From Sinotaia quadrata (Eukaryota > Mollusca > Gastropoda > Architaenioglossa > Viviparidae): DNA of 64,000 nucleotides. Each line of letters starts with the position of its first letter. Positions within the stretch are counted from its first letter, which is position 1. Positions 1 to 12,608 of this stretch are shown here, in pieces. The stretch spans positions 72,738,335 through 72,802,334 of the forward strand of contig CM054178.1 of NCBI GenBank assembly GCA_028829895.1, read 5' to 3'. Both the position numbers and the translations under genes were made by a program. The notes below the pieces were generated by a model, which searched no databases, had not been told where the DNA came from, and saw only the letters and a list, made by a program, of their open reading frames with translations.

Positions 1-300
1 CATTAATATAATTCAATTACATGTACATGGATAAAACTACTATAATACGTGTCACATAATGACTTATGTAGCCCCCTTGCCCCCGCACCCTGTTCTAAAA
101 CCTAGACTACACGCAAACCTACTGCAAGAACGGGCTTACCCGAATTCCTAGGCTAAAAAAAAACCACGTGGCTTTCTGCTCACTAAACTAACCAATGGAA
201 ACACAACTCAACCGCACACAATCTAATGTGCCAGAAATCTATCTGTAATTTGGCAGTCCAAAGCAAATTGACCATAGAGGCAACAGACGTTTGGCTCCCA
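1..300. repeat. Segmental duplication, left part (paralogue of 22501-22800)
   Basis: This stretch is almost base-for-base the same as 22501-22800. The match stops after 'cccagccttaa'. In this copy about 2.4 kb of other sequence follows before homology resumes at about 2695; in the other copy the two parts are adjacent. No coding sequence is seen. It is the 5' side of the duplicated block carrying exons 3-5 of the VWC gene. Confidence 0.9.
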
Positions 301-2694
301 GCCTTAATAAGTTATAAACATAGTATTAACTCTTATTGCTAGTTATCAACACAGCAGGAAACTAACTTCTGTAAGTATAAATATGTTACTGCTGAATGTA
401 TGTGGTTTTGCTTGTCTAACTAATGTTATCTTCATGTTTATTTCATAAAATTAATCACACATTTATTATATTTCATTTATGATATTAAAATGTATGATAG
501 TCATGTAAGTAAGAGTATTCTGTCAGAGAACACATGTAGACAAATTCTTAGCCCATATGTATTTTACTGGCAAATCACTACTTTATTTTTTATTTTGGTG
601 TCAGAGGAGTTTTAGGTAAATTATGCCAATTAACAAAACATTTTTTCTAATTTTTAATTAAAGTTTCTTTTATTGTTTCATGAAAAGTATGGTACCACTA
701 GCCAGATTGCATACCTGTGGTGCAATAGGTGTTTGTGACCTATTAAGATGTAGGTCACATAAAAGGGTGAAGGAATTGGAGGGGTAAAGGGGGATGGCAG
801 GATGGGGGAACTGCTAGTTGTATATGAGATGCCCATATTTGGTCATTCTCGTTCCGAGTCATGATGTGGCAGAATCTGCTAGCTGATGAGACTATTCATA
901 TATACATATTAATGACCCATGTTCTCAGATGCACATTCACCATACCCACATGGTCAATATTTTTGCGTTCTTTTTTCCCGCACACGAATTATGAGAGTGG
1001 TAAATATAATTGACTTCTCTAAAATATTTGTATATATTATGGATAGAATGTTGTGTGAAATATTTATGTGATTTGCTAAATGATTGTGTGAACTAATGTA
1101 TTTCTTCTCACAGAAGCTAAGTGGCATTAGTGATGATTACTTTAATGTAGGAGTGTCGAGATGGCATAAACAAGTGTATACGCCATGCTCAAACATTGTT
1201 AAACTATTTGTAGCCAGTAAATTTAAATAGAGAGAAAGTGATTGTTTAATGAATATTGCTGTGAACCACTCGCTGGACATATTGTATCTATGAATTTATG
1301 CAATTGTAGGAATAGACTCATTATTATTCACTTATAAATATTTCATTGAATTTATGAACTGTAAGTTAGCATGTAGCTAACGAGTAGTGATGAATTTGTA
1401 AAGAGTAATGTACGGCTGCTTTTGCCACAAAGCCCAAATGAATAGGTTGCTATAGAAGAATGTTGTTCATTACAGCCACATCCGGGTTTGAAGGTACACT
1501 GGACTCTGGATCCTCTAATGACAATGTCTAGCACACCTATTCAACGCCAAGTTGGTCATACCTAGAAAACAACCTGCAATGTGATGTCACCTCTGTCAAG
1601 GACGCTGTGAGCTGTTGCAAGTCTTCATGAGACTCTAGTTAAGTGTGCTCTCTCCAAATGAAATGATCAGACAAATATAAACTTTATACAAATAAGTGGG
1701 CAGGGCAGGATAGATGAACTCTCGAATTTTCCACGATCAAAAATTTATGTATTACTATTATTGTTATTAAATTTTACTTTGTTATCTTCACCCATGTTAC
1801 ATAATTGTTCTAATCGTCGACTAAAAAGCTGGTATGGGGGCTGAGCCAGAGGAATAATATCATAATCAGAACTAATAATAAATAAGGGATATAACGTTAC
1901 CAGCTTCGGCACGTCAGCTGATTTATCTGTCAGTATGTCATTTGAGTAATAGCACGAATCTTTGGCATATTAGTGGAAAGATAGGTCAGGCCATCTGGCT
2001 GTTGCTAATATTAGAAGTGAATTGATAATCTAATATTGATACTTGGGAGTCTGATATAGTGACAGGATCATTAAACATAATAGGACTCATGACAGTTCGT
2101 TTGATGAGCGCTGAGCTGCAAAGCATTACCATAGCAGAATACATTTATTCTTGTTACTTAGATCACTCGTGTTAGTCTGACTCATTTACACGTTATATGT
2201 TGTAGTCTGTCACCTATGTTTGCTTACTATCCTGGCTGTAAGTATCAGGGACTCCAACTATGTTCTAGAACTATCACTCTTCTGTTCTATCATTCATCTT
2301 TCTATCACCTGTGGCCAGTCAGAAGGTGTTTTGGGGCGATTAGACTAAGGTTGCAGGCAGGCCGGGGTGGTGGAGAATTAACATCTTGCCCAACTACCAG
2401 CAAAAAGTCAGAATATGTTTATTAATATATCTAAATGGATAAAACCTATATAATACATTAATATAATCTGATAAATCTACTATAATACAACAATATAATT
2501 CATCTACATCGATAAATCAAGTATAATACATTAATGTCATCCTTCTACATGGATAAATCATAATTCATTAATGTAATCCAATTACACGGATAAAATGAGG
2601 TTGTCGTTTTAGCTCCATTGGCACTCGAAAGTTTGCTTCTAGAGTCTAGACCTTGTAGACCCTGGATAACTTTTGAGGGATTTCATTCCTTTAT
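301..2694. other. 2.4-kb stretch present only in the left duplicate
   Basis: It lies between two segments that are contiguous in the paralogous block near 22800. I see no long ORF, no convincing exon, no terminal inverted repeats and no clear target-site duplication. Its right part (about 2425-2595) has irregular repeats of about 40 bp built on 'catta-atataat...ggataaa', related to those at 22370-22550. It is therefore an insertion here, or a deletion from the other copy by exchange. Confidence 0.6.
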
Positions 2695-3201
2695 CGATAT
2701 TCTAGGGTTCTGACTATTATGTGAACCTTTAGGATTATTTCAGTATTGAATCCCCATAAAGTGGGGTATGGTATGGGGTATTAACATAGACGTATGAGCA
2801 CGGATTAAAGGTACACTTATTCATGTACAGGTTAATATGTAGACCGTCAACGTAAATTAAGGTACATGTCATCAGGATACCCTGTATATGTGCAGATACG
2901 AATGATATTTTTGTATTCTTCAGTTGATTTCTTTTGAGTTCTAATATAACAAATAATATTAAGTTTCATTTTCAAATATAACATGCGTAATATAGCCTCA
3001 TCAATCAATTTTCTCTCAACACAAAGTTGTCCTTTACAGCTAAAGCGTTATTTCCCGTGAGACATAGATATATTTGTGGATTACCTCCCTTTGTAAATGG
3101 GAATCGAATACATTTGCGCCTAATATAGTTTCATCTGCTTAAAAAAAAATAGCCCGCCTAATAGAATAACAGTCATTCGTTTGTGTTTGTTTATTTCGCA
3201 G

Positions 3202-3374
3202 TGGTCTTCAGACAATTGCTGTTGTGAACAGCTGGGGTGCCCTCTTCCAGATGGGTCCATCATTCCAGTCAATGAGCGCATGCCCCCCTGACCCCGCGAA
3301 ACCCTGCCACACCTGTACATGTAAGGGTGGATATTTTACGGAATGTTATGTAACCATGTGTCAAACCCTAAAAT
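3202..3374 (+). pseudogene. Frameshifted, truncated VWC exon 3
   Basis: It begins after the acceptor 'tttatttcgcag' and first reads WSSDNCCCEQLGCPLPDGS, like gene 1 exon 3. A single-base insertion near 3286 gives an early TGA. In the shifted frame CHTCTC and later cysteines can still be followed. Compared with 23308-23486 it differs at roughly one base in ten, while the intron just upstream differs at only about one in fifty. Confidence 0.75.
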
Positions 3375-3686
3375 GTGAGTAAACATAAAAATACATGGTT
3401 ATTAAATTAATTTTTCTAACATAACAAATTATAACTGGATTCTCCAAAATGAAATTAGCAAATGAGTTTGTTTGATTTATTTTACAAAATTCGCTGAATT
3501 TTAAGGCAGACGATTTCAGGTAGAGAGAATTTTGAATTCTTTAAAAGAGATAACAACATAACGCCATGAAAATAAGAGAAAAAATATAAGGGGCATGATG
3601 AGAATGTTTATATTTTAAGTGCAGTTTTACATTGATATGTAGTTTATCCAATAAGAATAGAACAATAACTACTACTACTACTACAG

Positions 3687-3820
3687 GGCCCAAGTGTACC
3701 CTGCCACAGCCTGCACATACGGACTTTCCAGCAGAGGCAAAGCACGCAGAGCCCCTAGCCAAATCGATATCACTTACACTCGGATTAGGGACCAGAAAGC
3801 AAATGACTTGTGCTTGCAAT
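3687..3820 (+). CDS. Exon 4 homologue (partial third VWC-like module), unit 0
   Basis: This is a 134-nt open exon between the acceptor 'ctactactacag' and the donor 'aat|gtacgt'. It starts with two bases of a split codon (phase 1 intron) and ends in phase 0, exactly as the paralogue at 24152-24285. It reads [11 protein letters not shown]..., then ...[14 protein letters not shown]. Most differences from the paralogue change the amino acid, but length, frame and the three cysteines are kept. A long (TCTA)n tract begins five bases past the donor. Confidence 0.6.
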
Positions 3821-3825
3821 GTACG

Positions 3826-4166
<341 letters not shown>

Positions 4167-4209
4167 GAAGCTAATTGACGTCAGTGACTTATTAATACTT
4201 GTCTTATAG

Positions 4210-4257
4210 GGGGGCTTGGTCGCTGAGTGCCACCGAAGTTTCCAGCAGAAAACATAA
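4210..4257 (+). CDS. Terminal exon 5 homologue, unit 0
   Basis: It follows a strong acceptor context (tattaatacttgtcttatag, with a branch-point-like ttaat). It is open in phase 0 for 15 codons to TAA: GGLVAECHRSFQQKT. It is identical to 24793-24840. It supplies the last cysteine of the third module. A candidate poly(A) signal AATAAA lies at 4719-4724. Confidence 0.6.
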   Translation, partial: GGLVAECHRSFQQKT

Positions 4258-5127
4258 ATTATCTCCCTGTCTAGCTGGATCATACTTCCATGTCTAATTG
4301 GCTGCAGTCTCAATGCCTATCTGGCTCTAGCTCCAGACATTTGATTATAATTGCCAATTTTGCTGAATACAATATTCTATATTTATATCATTAACCACTA
4401 AAACTCTTCTTCATTTACTCTGTTACAGTCGTTAAAAATATAATGTAATTTCAAACTGCATTTCCTTACTTAATTCTTTCTCATTTGCTTTCATGTTTGT
4501 TTTTATTTCATTGTTCAGTTGAATACCTTGAAGTATAAACAACAAGAAAGGTGATAAGTTGACCAATGGAATTGTTCAGTTGATTATTATAGCCTACTTT
4601 ATTTGTAACTTCTTAAACAGTTAATCTAGCATATTCAATTTATTATATTTATAATGCAATATATTTGTTTATATTTTAGAATCACGTATTTTATTTATTT
4701 CACGTATTTTATTTATTTAATAAACAAATAATATCATAAAGAAGTCTCCAGAAATGTGCTGATAAAATTATGTTTGCTTCTGATTGGATTACGTTTGTCA
4801 CTCGTGACTGTTATTTTATATTTAATTTAAACATTTTACTGGCCAGTGTGGTCTAGTTTATTTTTGTTTTTTAGGAGTCTTAAATTATATGCTGCATTCC
4901 AGCTTTGCATGTAACGACAATTTTGTTTGCTGTGAGGCAAATCGTATGCTATTAAACAAGAATCTCTCGATTATTGCTTTTTGTTTGTAGAGTGCATAAT
5001 TTCTGTGTAAATATATATGCATGCGTGAATATGTATGCATGTATGTCCATATATCCAGTGATGTGCGTGGGTGGTTTTTGTGTATATCACTATGCCTGAA
5101 TTTAGTTTTGTATATTTTTTATCTTTC
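4258..5127. other. 3' UTR/flank of unit 0; no gene seen
   Basis: From 4258 to about 4826 it matches 24841-25398 almost exactly. Homology stops at 'atttaatttaa'. It is AT-rich, with no coding sequence recognised. Confidence 0.7.
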
Positions 5128-5145
5128 TATCATTCTCTCTCTCTC

Positions 5146-5210
<65 letters not shown>

Positions 5211-5211
5211 A
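5128..5211. repeat. (TC)n microsatellite
   Basis: This is a nearly pure CT dinucleotide tract. Open frames across it encode only Leu/Ser runs and are not genes. Confidence 0.97.
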
Positions 5212-5824
5212 GTCTACGCATTATACTCGATATTTGGCATGTGGCCGGCCGCAACCATGACCTATAAATAATTATACATTGCCTTTAAATTTCATAAATA
5301 TAAGAACATCAGTTTTCAGAAGTGGCATCGCACAACTCCATTTGAAAGAACATTTGGCTAGGCACGATTCATTGACAACAAACCAGAAAGCACAAATGAT
5401 TCAGAAAGTTTGAACAATGTTCATTTCAGTCAATGTGCATAGAGCCACTGATCATAACTATGTAGTAAAATTCTTAAGTAAGAAAAATAATATATTCAAG
5501 GGGTAGTCTATGATACAACAGGGCGACTCTAAAGTATGACGTGAAAAATAAAATTACATCAATGGAGGTGTAAACTCTAGCTCATGTGTGCTGACAATTA
5601 AATTCCTATTGTTCTTGGTAGCACGGAATCATACATGGGACGAGTTTTATTATGTAGATATTCCAAAATTGTCAATCACCGTTTTCTTATGCAGAGGAGG
5701 TTTTGGGCATATTGCTGGGTATGTTGTTAGCATAATGAAATCTAAAGTTGATTATTGTGAGTGTGAGTCGACACTAACTTCATACTGACTTACTGGACCA
5801 AGGTCGAGTCACAATAAGGTTAGC

Positions 5825-5861
<37 letters not shown>

Positions 5862-6013
5862 AGTGTGTGTGTGTGTGTGAGTGCGTGAGTGTGTGTGTGT
5901 GTCTGTGTCTGTGAGTGTGTGTGAGTGAGTGCGTGAGTGTGTGTGTCTGTGAGTGTGTATGTGTGTGTGAGTGCGTATGTGTGTGTGAGTGCGTGAGTGC
6001 GTGCGTGCGTGCG
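5825..6013. repeat. (TG)n compound microsatellite
   Basis: It is TG-rich with TGAG, TGCG and TCTG interruptions. The His/Thr-rich antisense frame here is a repeat artefact. Confidence 0.96.
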
Positions 6014-7866
6014 TATGGGCTAATGAACACTTCCGACTGTGTCATATAACCTGCTCATTCTGTGAAAGATGTTTTCAGTGATTGTTGAACTACTGGCGTG
6101 GAAAATCATCACATGCGACAGGAAATTCCTCTGCTGTCTCAAGCGCAGCTCTCACAGAATTTGGTAACTGTACATTTAACTTTCTTACACGACATATTCT
6201 AATCTGATCCTGACAACAATTTTGTGAATGGATGTTGTGTCTCTGATTGCTTAATGTGTGATAAAATTCATATTTTAATAATTATCTCTCCACATTTAAT
6301 TTCTCTTGCAATCATACACTATGTCCACGACAGGGTCTTTGTCTTTCGTGGTCTGGGATTGACTTAAGTCAAGCCCTCGGGTACGTCCCTAATTACCTCC
6401 TTCCCCCAAGTGTTACTCGTCCAAGATAATCGGCCCTTGCTGAACTATTCTCGTCAGTCTAAGAGTCGTTTTCTCGGCACTCACATTATCTCCCTATTCC
6501 ATGATGGACCTATCCTAAGAAATGTGTCTTTAGACCGTCTTTGTCGTCGTTATTACAATATTGGCTGAGCCCCCACCCGTCATCTACACATTTACCCCTC
6601 TTCAGAAATGACGGGAGTGGGTAGGTAAAATAATAACAATTTATTAAAAGAAAAGAATAATAATAAATCGGTTATAATAGAATAACAATTAAATTACGCT
6701 GAAGGCGAGATATCATAGATTCACAGATCTCTCAAAGCTTATCACTCTAAGCTTTAAATTAGGATTATTAATCATGTGTTAATTCCCTAGAACAATTACT
6801 AGAAAATTATACTGTCAGAAAAATGAATAGTGTCAATATGTTGCCTAGAACAATTACTAGGACTTCAAATAAGGAAAATATATCTACGTTACAGTCACTA
6901 TAAATGGATTATAAAGAAAAGAATCAGAATCAGAAATTACAATAAATCAAGGAACAATTAACGACATATGACACAAGCATAAGTACACATTCACCTGATG
7001 TATTTGTGATCGCTGTCCTCTGTCTATGGCCTGGCTGATGAACGATGCTGGCCACAGATTAGCACACCTGGTAAAGTCTTTCACTTCACTCTGTGCTGGA
7101 ATGTTCGAAAGTTCTTTCTGTCAGGAACTTGTTTACACAGATACACAGTTTTGGTATTTCACTTGGTTAACTAAGTGTGCTGGGTTACAGTTCCAATCCA
7201 AAAGGAATTCTTACACAAAAGTCAGCTATTTAAATTCATTACACTTCATGCATGAGTCACTCATTACCTTGTAAGTTCGTCCGTTTCGTCTACTTCCCTA
7301 TTTGGCAGAAACCCATATTACTGGCGAATATCACGTACCAATACTGATCTCCTAGACAGTATTCTCAGGTCTGAAAAGACACCTTCCCATCACATACTGT
7401 CTTGTCTGCATCACAAGTAATATCCACGTGGCGTTTCTGTATCTCTTTCCAATAGTTCTGGCTCAGACAAAGTTTACTGCTTGCCTCCCCTTTTCCATTG
7501 TCTTCTTGACCAACTGGGTTTCTCGCAACAGTCTGGCAATACTCAAGTGACAGTACCTTTAGACCAAGGATACTCAGGGCCAAGGTCTCTAAGTTGAAGA
7601 TAAAGCTGAAGCTCTCAGTGTAGATGGAATTTTAACTGGCAGAACTTTTGATTTTCGAAGCTGTGAAATATACAAGTGTTTGCACACATCAGCGCATGGT
7701 TTACTAAGTGTTAAGTCAGTAATTTTTTTCTTGGTTCTCATTTGGATTTCTTTACATGCATTTGCTCAATACCAAGAATAACATTACAATTTCAAATCAT
7801 TTTAAAATACAAACATTTGCAAGAAAACAAATATAACTCAAAATGTGTAATAAGTAGAATTTGCGA
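6014..7866. other. Non-coding stretch, possible old mobile DNA
   Basis: I recognise no gene on either strand. The part from about 6320 to 6620 is richer in GC than its surroundings and could be a decayed element, but I found no terminal repeats, no target duplication and no protein similarity. Confidence 0.4.
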
Positions 7867-8072
7867 ATCATTATTTACAAATATACTTACCATTTCAGAC
7901 TTGTCCTATTTTGCCCCAATCATTATTTACAAATATACTTACCATTTCAGACTTGTCCTATTTTGCCCCAATCATTATTTACAAATATACTTACCATTTC
8001 AGACTTGTCCTATTTTGCCCCAATCATTATTTACAAATATACTTACCATTTCAGACGTCCTATTTGGCCCCA
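7867..8072. repeat. 52-bp minisatellite, four copies
   Basis: About four nearly identical 52-bp units read 'atcattatttacaaatatac' and onward to 'ttgcccca'. Each unit carries an acceptor-like 'cttaccatttcag' on the + strand, and its complement carries a donor-like 'atg|gtaagtat'. Open frames crossing it only reflect the repeat. Confidence 0.93.
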
Positions 8073-8387
8073 ATCTCCGTAGGAAGTCTTACGGGACTCT
8101 GAGAATCTCATAGTGAAATTAAATTCGCTCGGTCGCCCTATTTAAGCATTTGGTTTTTTCGAGCACCTTCTTACCCTTGGGCGTAATTAATGCCTTTGTC
8201 TCGATCTTTTGTTAAATAGCCAAGGTTGGCTGACTGTGTTCTAAGGGTCGGTGTTCCTATCGACTCTTAGATGCTAACTGCGATGGGCCGAACCTCGCTG
8301 CCTGCTCCTGTGATACGTGAGGGGTGATGTCATCAGAGCTCTCTCACCGTGAGCGTCTGTCGAAAACTCGAGCTACACGTATCGCCG

Positions 8388-8489
8388 CTATTCAATTTAC
8401 CCTCTATGTTCTTTCTTTCTCAGATTGGATCAAAGCCACTATTCAATTTACCCTCTATGTTCTTTCTTTCTCAGATTGGTTCAAAGTCG
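8388..8489. repeat. 51-bp tandem duplication with an acceptor-like motif
   Basis: Two copies of a 51-bp unit start with 'ctattcaatttaccc'. Each contains 'ctttctttctcag', a good acceptor consensus. No convincing exon follows. Confidence 0.9.
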
Positions 8490-8914
8490 CTGTTCAAAAC
8501 GGCTTACAAAGATTTATACAGCAAAATTTAGAGTTAAATTTGCCATAATTGAAGAAATAAAAATTAAGAAAAAAATAGAATTGATATTAAATTTAGGTTA
8601 ATGTAGTAATCTGCATTTTCGACTTTACAAATTTCTTGTCTTTTTCTCACCAAATGTATTGCTGAATGAAGCTGCAATCTTCGTCTTGCTCAAGGTCACT
8701 GGCACGTACGTTCGCAAAAAAAAAATGTAAGCTTTCTTTTCAAGCTTCATTGATATAATATTTGTGATCACATGCACTATAAAAAAAATTCAAATAAAAA
8801 TGAATCATACACACACCGAAAACTAGATGTCCCAATAGGCTTTGAGAACTCACAGACAGGCTGAAACAATAGCGACGTCATCCTGCTAATCAAGTGTGTA
8901 GACATATAAATAGC

Positions 8915-8922
8915 ATCTAGTG
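8915..8922. repeat. Left target-site duplication of the hAT element
   Basis: ATCTAGTG directly precedes the left CAGGG end. The same 8 bases follow the right end. Confidence 0.92.
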
Positions 8923-9005
8923 CAGGGACGGGCAACATACGGCCCGCGGGCCGGGGCCGGCCCGCGAAGGGATTTTGACCGGCCCGCTGACTGTTTCTGG
9001 CCGTA

Positions 9006-9589
9006 CATGGTAATGTGGCCCGCGTCCACATCCCGCCGCAATCTCCCACTACTTTCTTACTGCGTCGCAGTTAATAGTGACTGTTAGTTATTCTTTGATT
9101 GTTTTCGGTTAGATTTAGAATTTACAATAAAATTTTTATCTTTTTTTTTTTTTGCCAAGAAACATAAAGTTGACAGCAAGTGTAGCCATTTAACAACATT
9201 GGATGCCTAAGTACTTTTTCACAAAAGTGGCAAGATAGCAGTATGTTTGTTGTGCAGTGAAAGTGTTGCCATGTTGAAAGAGTACAACATTAGCCCCCAT
9301 GGTAATGTGGCCCGTCCACATCCTGCCACATCCTGCTGCAATCTCCCACTACTTTTTTACTGTGTGGCAGTAATAGTGACTGTTAGTTATTCTTTGGTTG
9401 TTTTCGGTTAGATTTAGAATTTACAATAAAATTCTTATCATGGGTTTTGCCAAGAAACGTAAAGTTGACAGGGAGTGTCGCGCATTTAACAAAGATTGGA
9501 TGCCTAAGTATTTTTTTACAGAAGTCGGCAAGGAACAAAGCAGTATGTTTGCTGTGCAGTGAAAGTGTTGCCGTGTTGAAAGAGTACAA
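9006..9589. repeat. 292-bp tandem duplication inside the hAT element
   Basis: The segment starting 'catggtaatgtggccc' at 9006 is repeated at 9298. Both copies include the leader and the first part of the transposase frame. The first copy is more decayed (it lacks a usable start), so the second provides the N-terminus. Confidence 0.88.
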
Positions 9590-11246
9590 CATTAGCCGCC
9601 ATTATGCGACGAAACATGCAGGCTATGGCAGCACTATCAGCAGCGGAACGGCAAACAAAAGCAACAGAACTGGACAGAAAACTTGTAAAGCAGCAGAATG
9701 TATTCGGAAAAGTCAAAATAGCCCAGAAAGCTGCTACTCATGCCAGCTTTGTGGTCGCATACAACATTGCTAAGCACAGTAAATCGTTCTGTGATGGTGA
9801 ATTTGTCAAAAAGTGCATGCTCAATGTAGCTGATCAAGTCTGTCCAGAACAGAGAAAGAAGTTTGAAGAAGTCAGTTTGTCGAGAAGAACTGTGGCTCGC
9901 CACATTGAAACAATTGGTGAAGACCTGACATCACAACTGAAAGGGCGTGTACCTTCATTTCAGCTGTTTTCCCTGGCATTGGATGAAAGCACTGACATCG
10001 ATGACACTGCACAGTTGCTCATCTTTGTACGAGGCATTTCAGAAAACTTTGAAATCACAGAATTGCTGTCAATGGAATCAATGAAAGACACTACTACCAG
10101 GGAAGATATTTTCGAATGTGTGGAAAATACCTTGCACACAATGCAATTACCATGACAAAAAATGGTAAGTGTTACTACGGATGGTTCTCCATCTTTGACA
10201 GGAAAGAAGGTTGGCCTACTGAAGAGACTAGGTGACCATGTTGCAGAGGTCGATTGCACCAGGGAATTGATATTTCAACATTGCCTAATACACCAGGAAG
10301 TGCTGTTTAAAAGTGTGGTTGACATGAAACATGTTGTGGATCCAGTTGTGAAAATTGTTAATTTCATCAGGGCGAGAGGTCTAAATCACAGACAGTTTAT
10401 CACACTTCTGGAAGATGGCGGTTCTGATCACAGTGGTGTTTTGTATCATACCGCTGTACGCTGGTTGAGTTTGGGGAAAGTTCTGAGACGTGTCTGGGAC
10501 CTGAAAACAGAAATCTTACTGTTTTTGGAGATGAAAGGGAAAGATACAGAATATCCTCAACTCAGAAAATCAGAATGGCTGTCAGATCTGGCGTTTGCAG
10601 TTGATCTCTTTGAACATATGAATGAATTGAACACCAGACTTCAAGGGAAGGGCACTTTTGCTCACGAAATGTACTCAACAGTGAAGGCATTCAAGTGAAG
10701 CTAAAACTGTTTTCTCGCCAGTTCAGTCAGAATATCACAACACACTTTCCAACACTCGAAACTATGGCACCCCAGATGATGTCAACTGAGAAGTACACCC
10801 ATATGATATCTGCACTAGACAATGAATTTTCTCGTCGTTTTGCGGACTTCCAGACACTTGCTGCAGAGTTTGATATCTTGTCATCACCGTTTACAACTGA
10901 CTTTGAAAAGGCGCCGGATGCTCTATAGCTGGAACTGATTGATCTGCAGTGTGACTCTACCCTGAAAGAGAAATTCCAATCTGAAAGCATTGACACATTT
11001 TATGCGTCACTGAATGAGTCCAAGTTTGCCAACCTGAGAAAGATGGCCATGAAACTACTTGTTCTGTTCGGATCTACATACATTTGTGAACAAACATTTT
11101 CGACCATGAACATTAACAAGACAAAGCTGCGTTCCAATCTAACTGATGTTCACGTGCAGTCTTTACTGAGAATTTCTACGTCCGACATGCAGCCAGAGTT
11201 CAAACAACTTGTTGAAAACTTTGATCGACCACAGATGTCTTATTGA
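9440..11246 (+). pseudogene. hAT transposase (ZBED-like), disabled
   Basis: In + strand pieces the frame runs as follows. A start ATG at 9440 encodes a basic N-terminus, MGFAKKRKVD. Next comes a BED-type zinc finger with C-L-L-C and H-Y-A-T-K-H (about 9540-9620). The RNase H-like core follows, with LALDESTDIDD (about 9975) and VTTDGSPSLTG (about 10170). The hAT C-terminal dimerisation part (about 11040-11240) has CEQTFSTMN and LRSNLTDVHV. Breaks are frame changes near 9450 and 9600, an in-frame TGA at 10153, a frameshift near 10690 and a TAG at 10926. The order of motifs is that of a full-length enzyme, so this is a decayed autonomous copy rather than a fragment. Confidence 0.92.
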
Positions 11247-11452
11247 CTTCAGCAGCTATTGAAGTACATTACGTTAAATTCATTAATACTGTTTTTGGTC
11301 TCTATGCTTTAATGTTTACAAGTTTAAAGTTTACATTATTCCTTGCATAGGTGGATTAATACGCGATTAAGGTATTGATTTAGTAATCCGGCCCGCCAAG
11401 GACTTCATTTTCCCATACCCGGCCCGCCGACTGAAGAAGTTGCCCACCCCTG

Positions 11453-11460
11453 ATCTAGTG
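11453..11460. repeat. Right target-site duplication of the hAT element
   Basis: ATCTAGTG directly follows the right terminal repeat and matches 8915-8922 exactly. Confidence 0.92.
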
Positions 11461-12462
11461 GCTTGACTTTTACTCTACGGTTAAAAGTATCTCATACGCC
11501 CCACTCCCACCCCAGGCCACCTCCTTGGTAGACTTCGATATGAAGCGGTCTACTCGAGACAGTCGGCTTTTTAGAATCCCGTGAAGGGAACTCAGTCCCT
11601 TCAAGGCCACTCCACAACAGATCACATCCAAGTGATGAAAACTTTCTGTACCTCGCTGGGAGGTGGGGTGTGTGAAACAGCGCTAATGAAATACAGGTCA
11701 GAACTTCTGCTTGACTGTTGAAGGAACCAAATGAAATGTTTCAAGAACAGGCAATTTAATCCAACTTGCTTTTTGGCAGTTTTTCTCTAACGAGAGTATC
11801 CTGTTGACGACTGTTTTCAGAAACGTAAAATGTCTTAGGATCTGGTTGTGTACAGAGATCTTAAGGTGCAGTGAAGCCTCATTGTTGTCAGTTTGCGTGA
11901 GAGAACTTATATCTTTTAAATCAGTGAGGACCTTAGGGGCTTCTTTCCTGTTTTGACTTTGACTATAATATATAGTATTATAGCTGGATGGTTACTTTAT
12001 ACATAAGAAAATGTTAAATAGATAATAAATGCTCTGTAAACGTTTTAAATCCATCAGTGTTGGAAATAAGAGGGTTACAGGTGTGAGCATCAGAGTAAGA
12101 ACGCTGTTTTCTTAAGTGCTAGTGGAATTAGAGTTACAAGGATTCCTGATGCACGCAAGGGAGTGACGTAGGCCGTTTTTTGGTTTTGTTTTGCACACAG
12201 CCAGGGTACTAAGCTAGGGTAAATGATTTAAAAGCAGTTGAACAGTTCACTGCAATCAGGAGTGGGAGTTATGGAGGAAAGAAACTTTCTCGAAAATTAC
12301 TCTCACTAACTCTCTTGTCTCTCTTCGAATGTTTTTATTGTTTGGAGGAAGAAGGGGAGTGAAATCACATCTCTGACAGAGATGGCAATGAAGAGTTTAC
12401 TCTCTTCTTGTCCTTAGTGTCTAGCAAAAATCTTACCAGCAAAAGGCGACTATCTGTATTCA
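11461..12462. other. Intergenic, no gene seen
   Basis: This is AT-rich sequence between the hAT element and a TCTA tract. I see no exon, RNA gene or repeat structure that I can support. Confidence 0.5.

Positions 12463-12608
<146 letters not shown>

Larger units (their letters stand above)
8923..11452 (+). mobile_element. hAT-family DNA transposon, degraded, with intact ends
   Basis: The ends are imperfect 14-bp terminal inverted repeats: CAGGGACGGGCAAC at 8923-8936 and the complement of CAGGGGTGGGCAAC at 11439-11452. They are flanked by a perfect 8-bp target-site duplication, ATCTAGTG (8915-8922 and 11453-11460). An 8-bp duplication and CAGGG... ends are standard for hAT elements. Just inside both ends are GC-rich 'ggcccgc' clusters, typical of the ZBED/GTF2IRD2-type hAT group. 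The interior holds a broken transposase in the same orientation. The element is 2530 bp, inserted between unit 0 and gene 1, and is probably immobile because the transposase is disabled. The ends might still be mobilised by a related enzyme. Confidence 0.93.

Noticed and set aside
7742..8113. 123-codon frame with repeated IIYKYTYHFR
   Set aside because: It translates the 52-bp minisatellite. Three overlapping frames are equally open.
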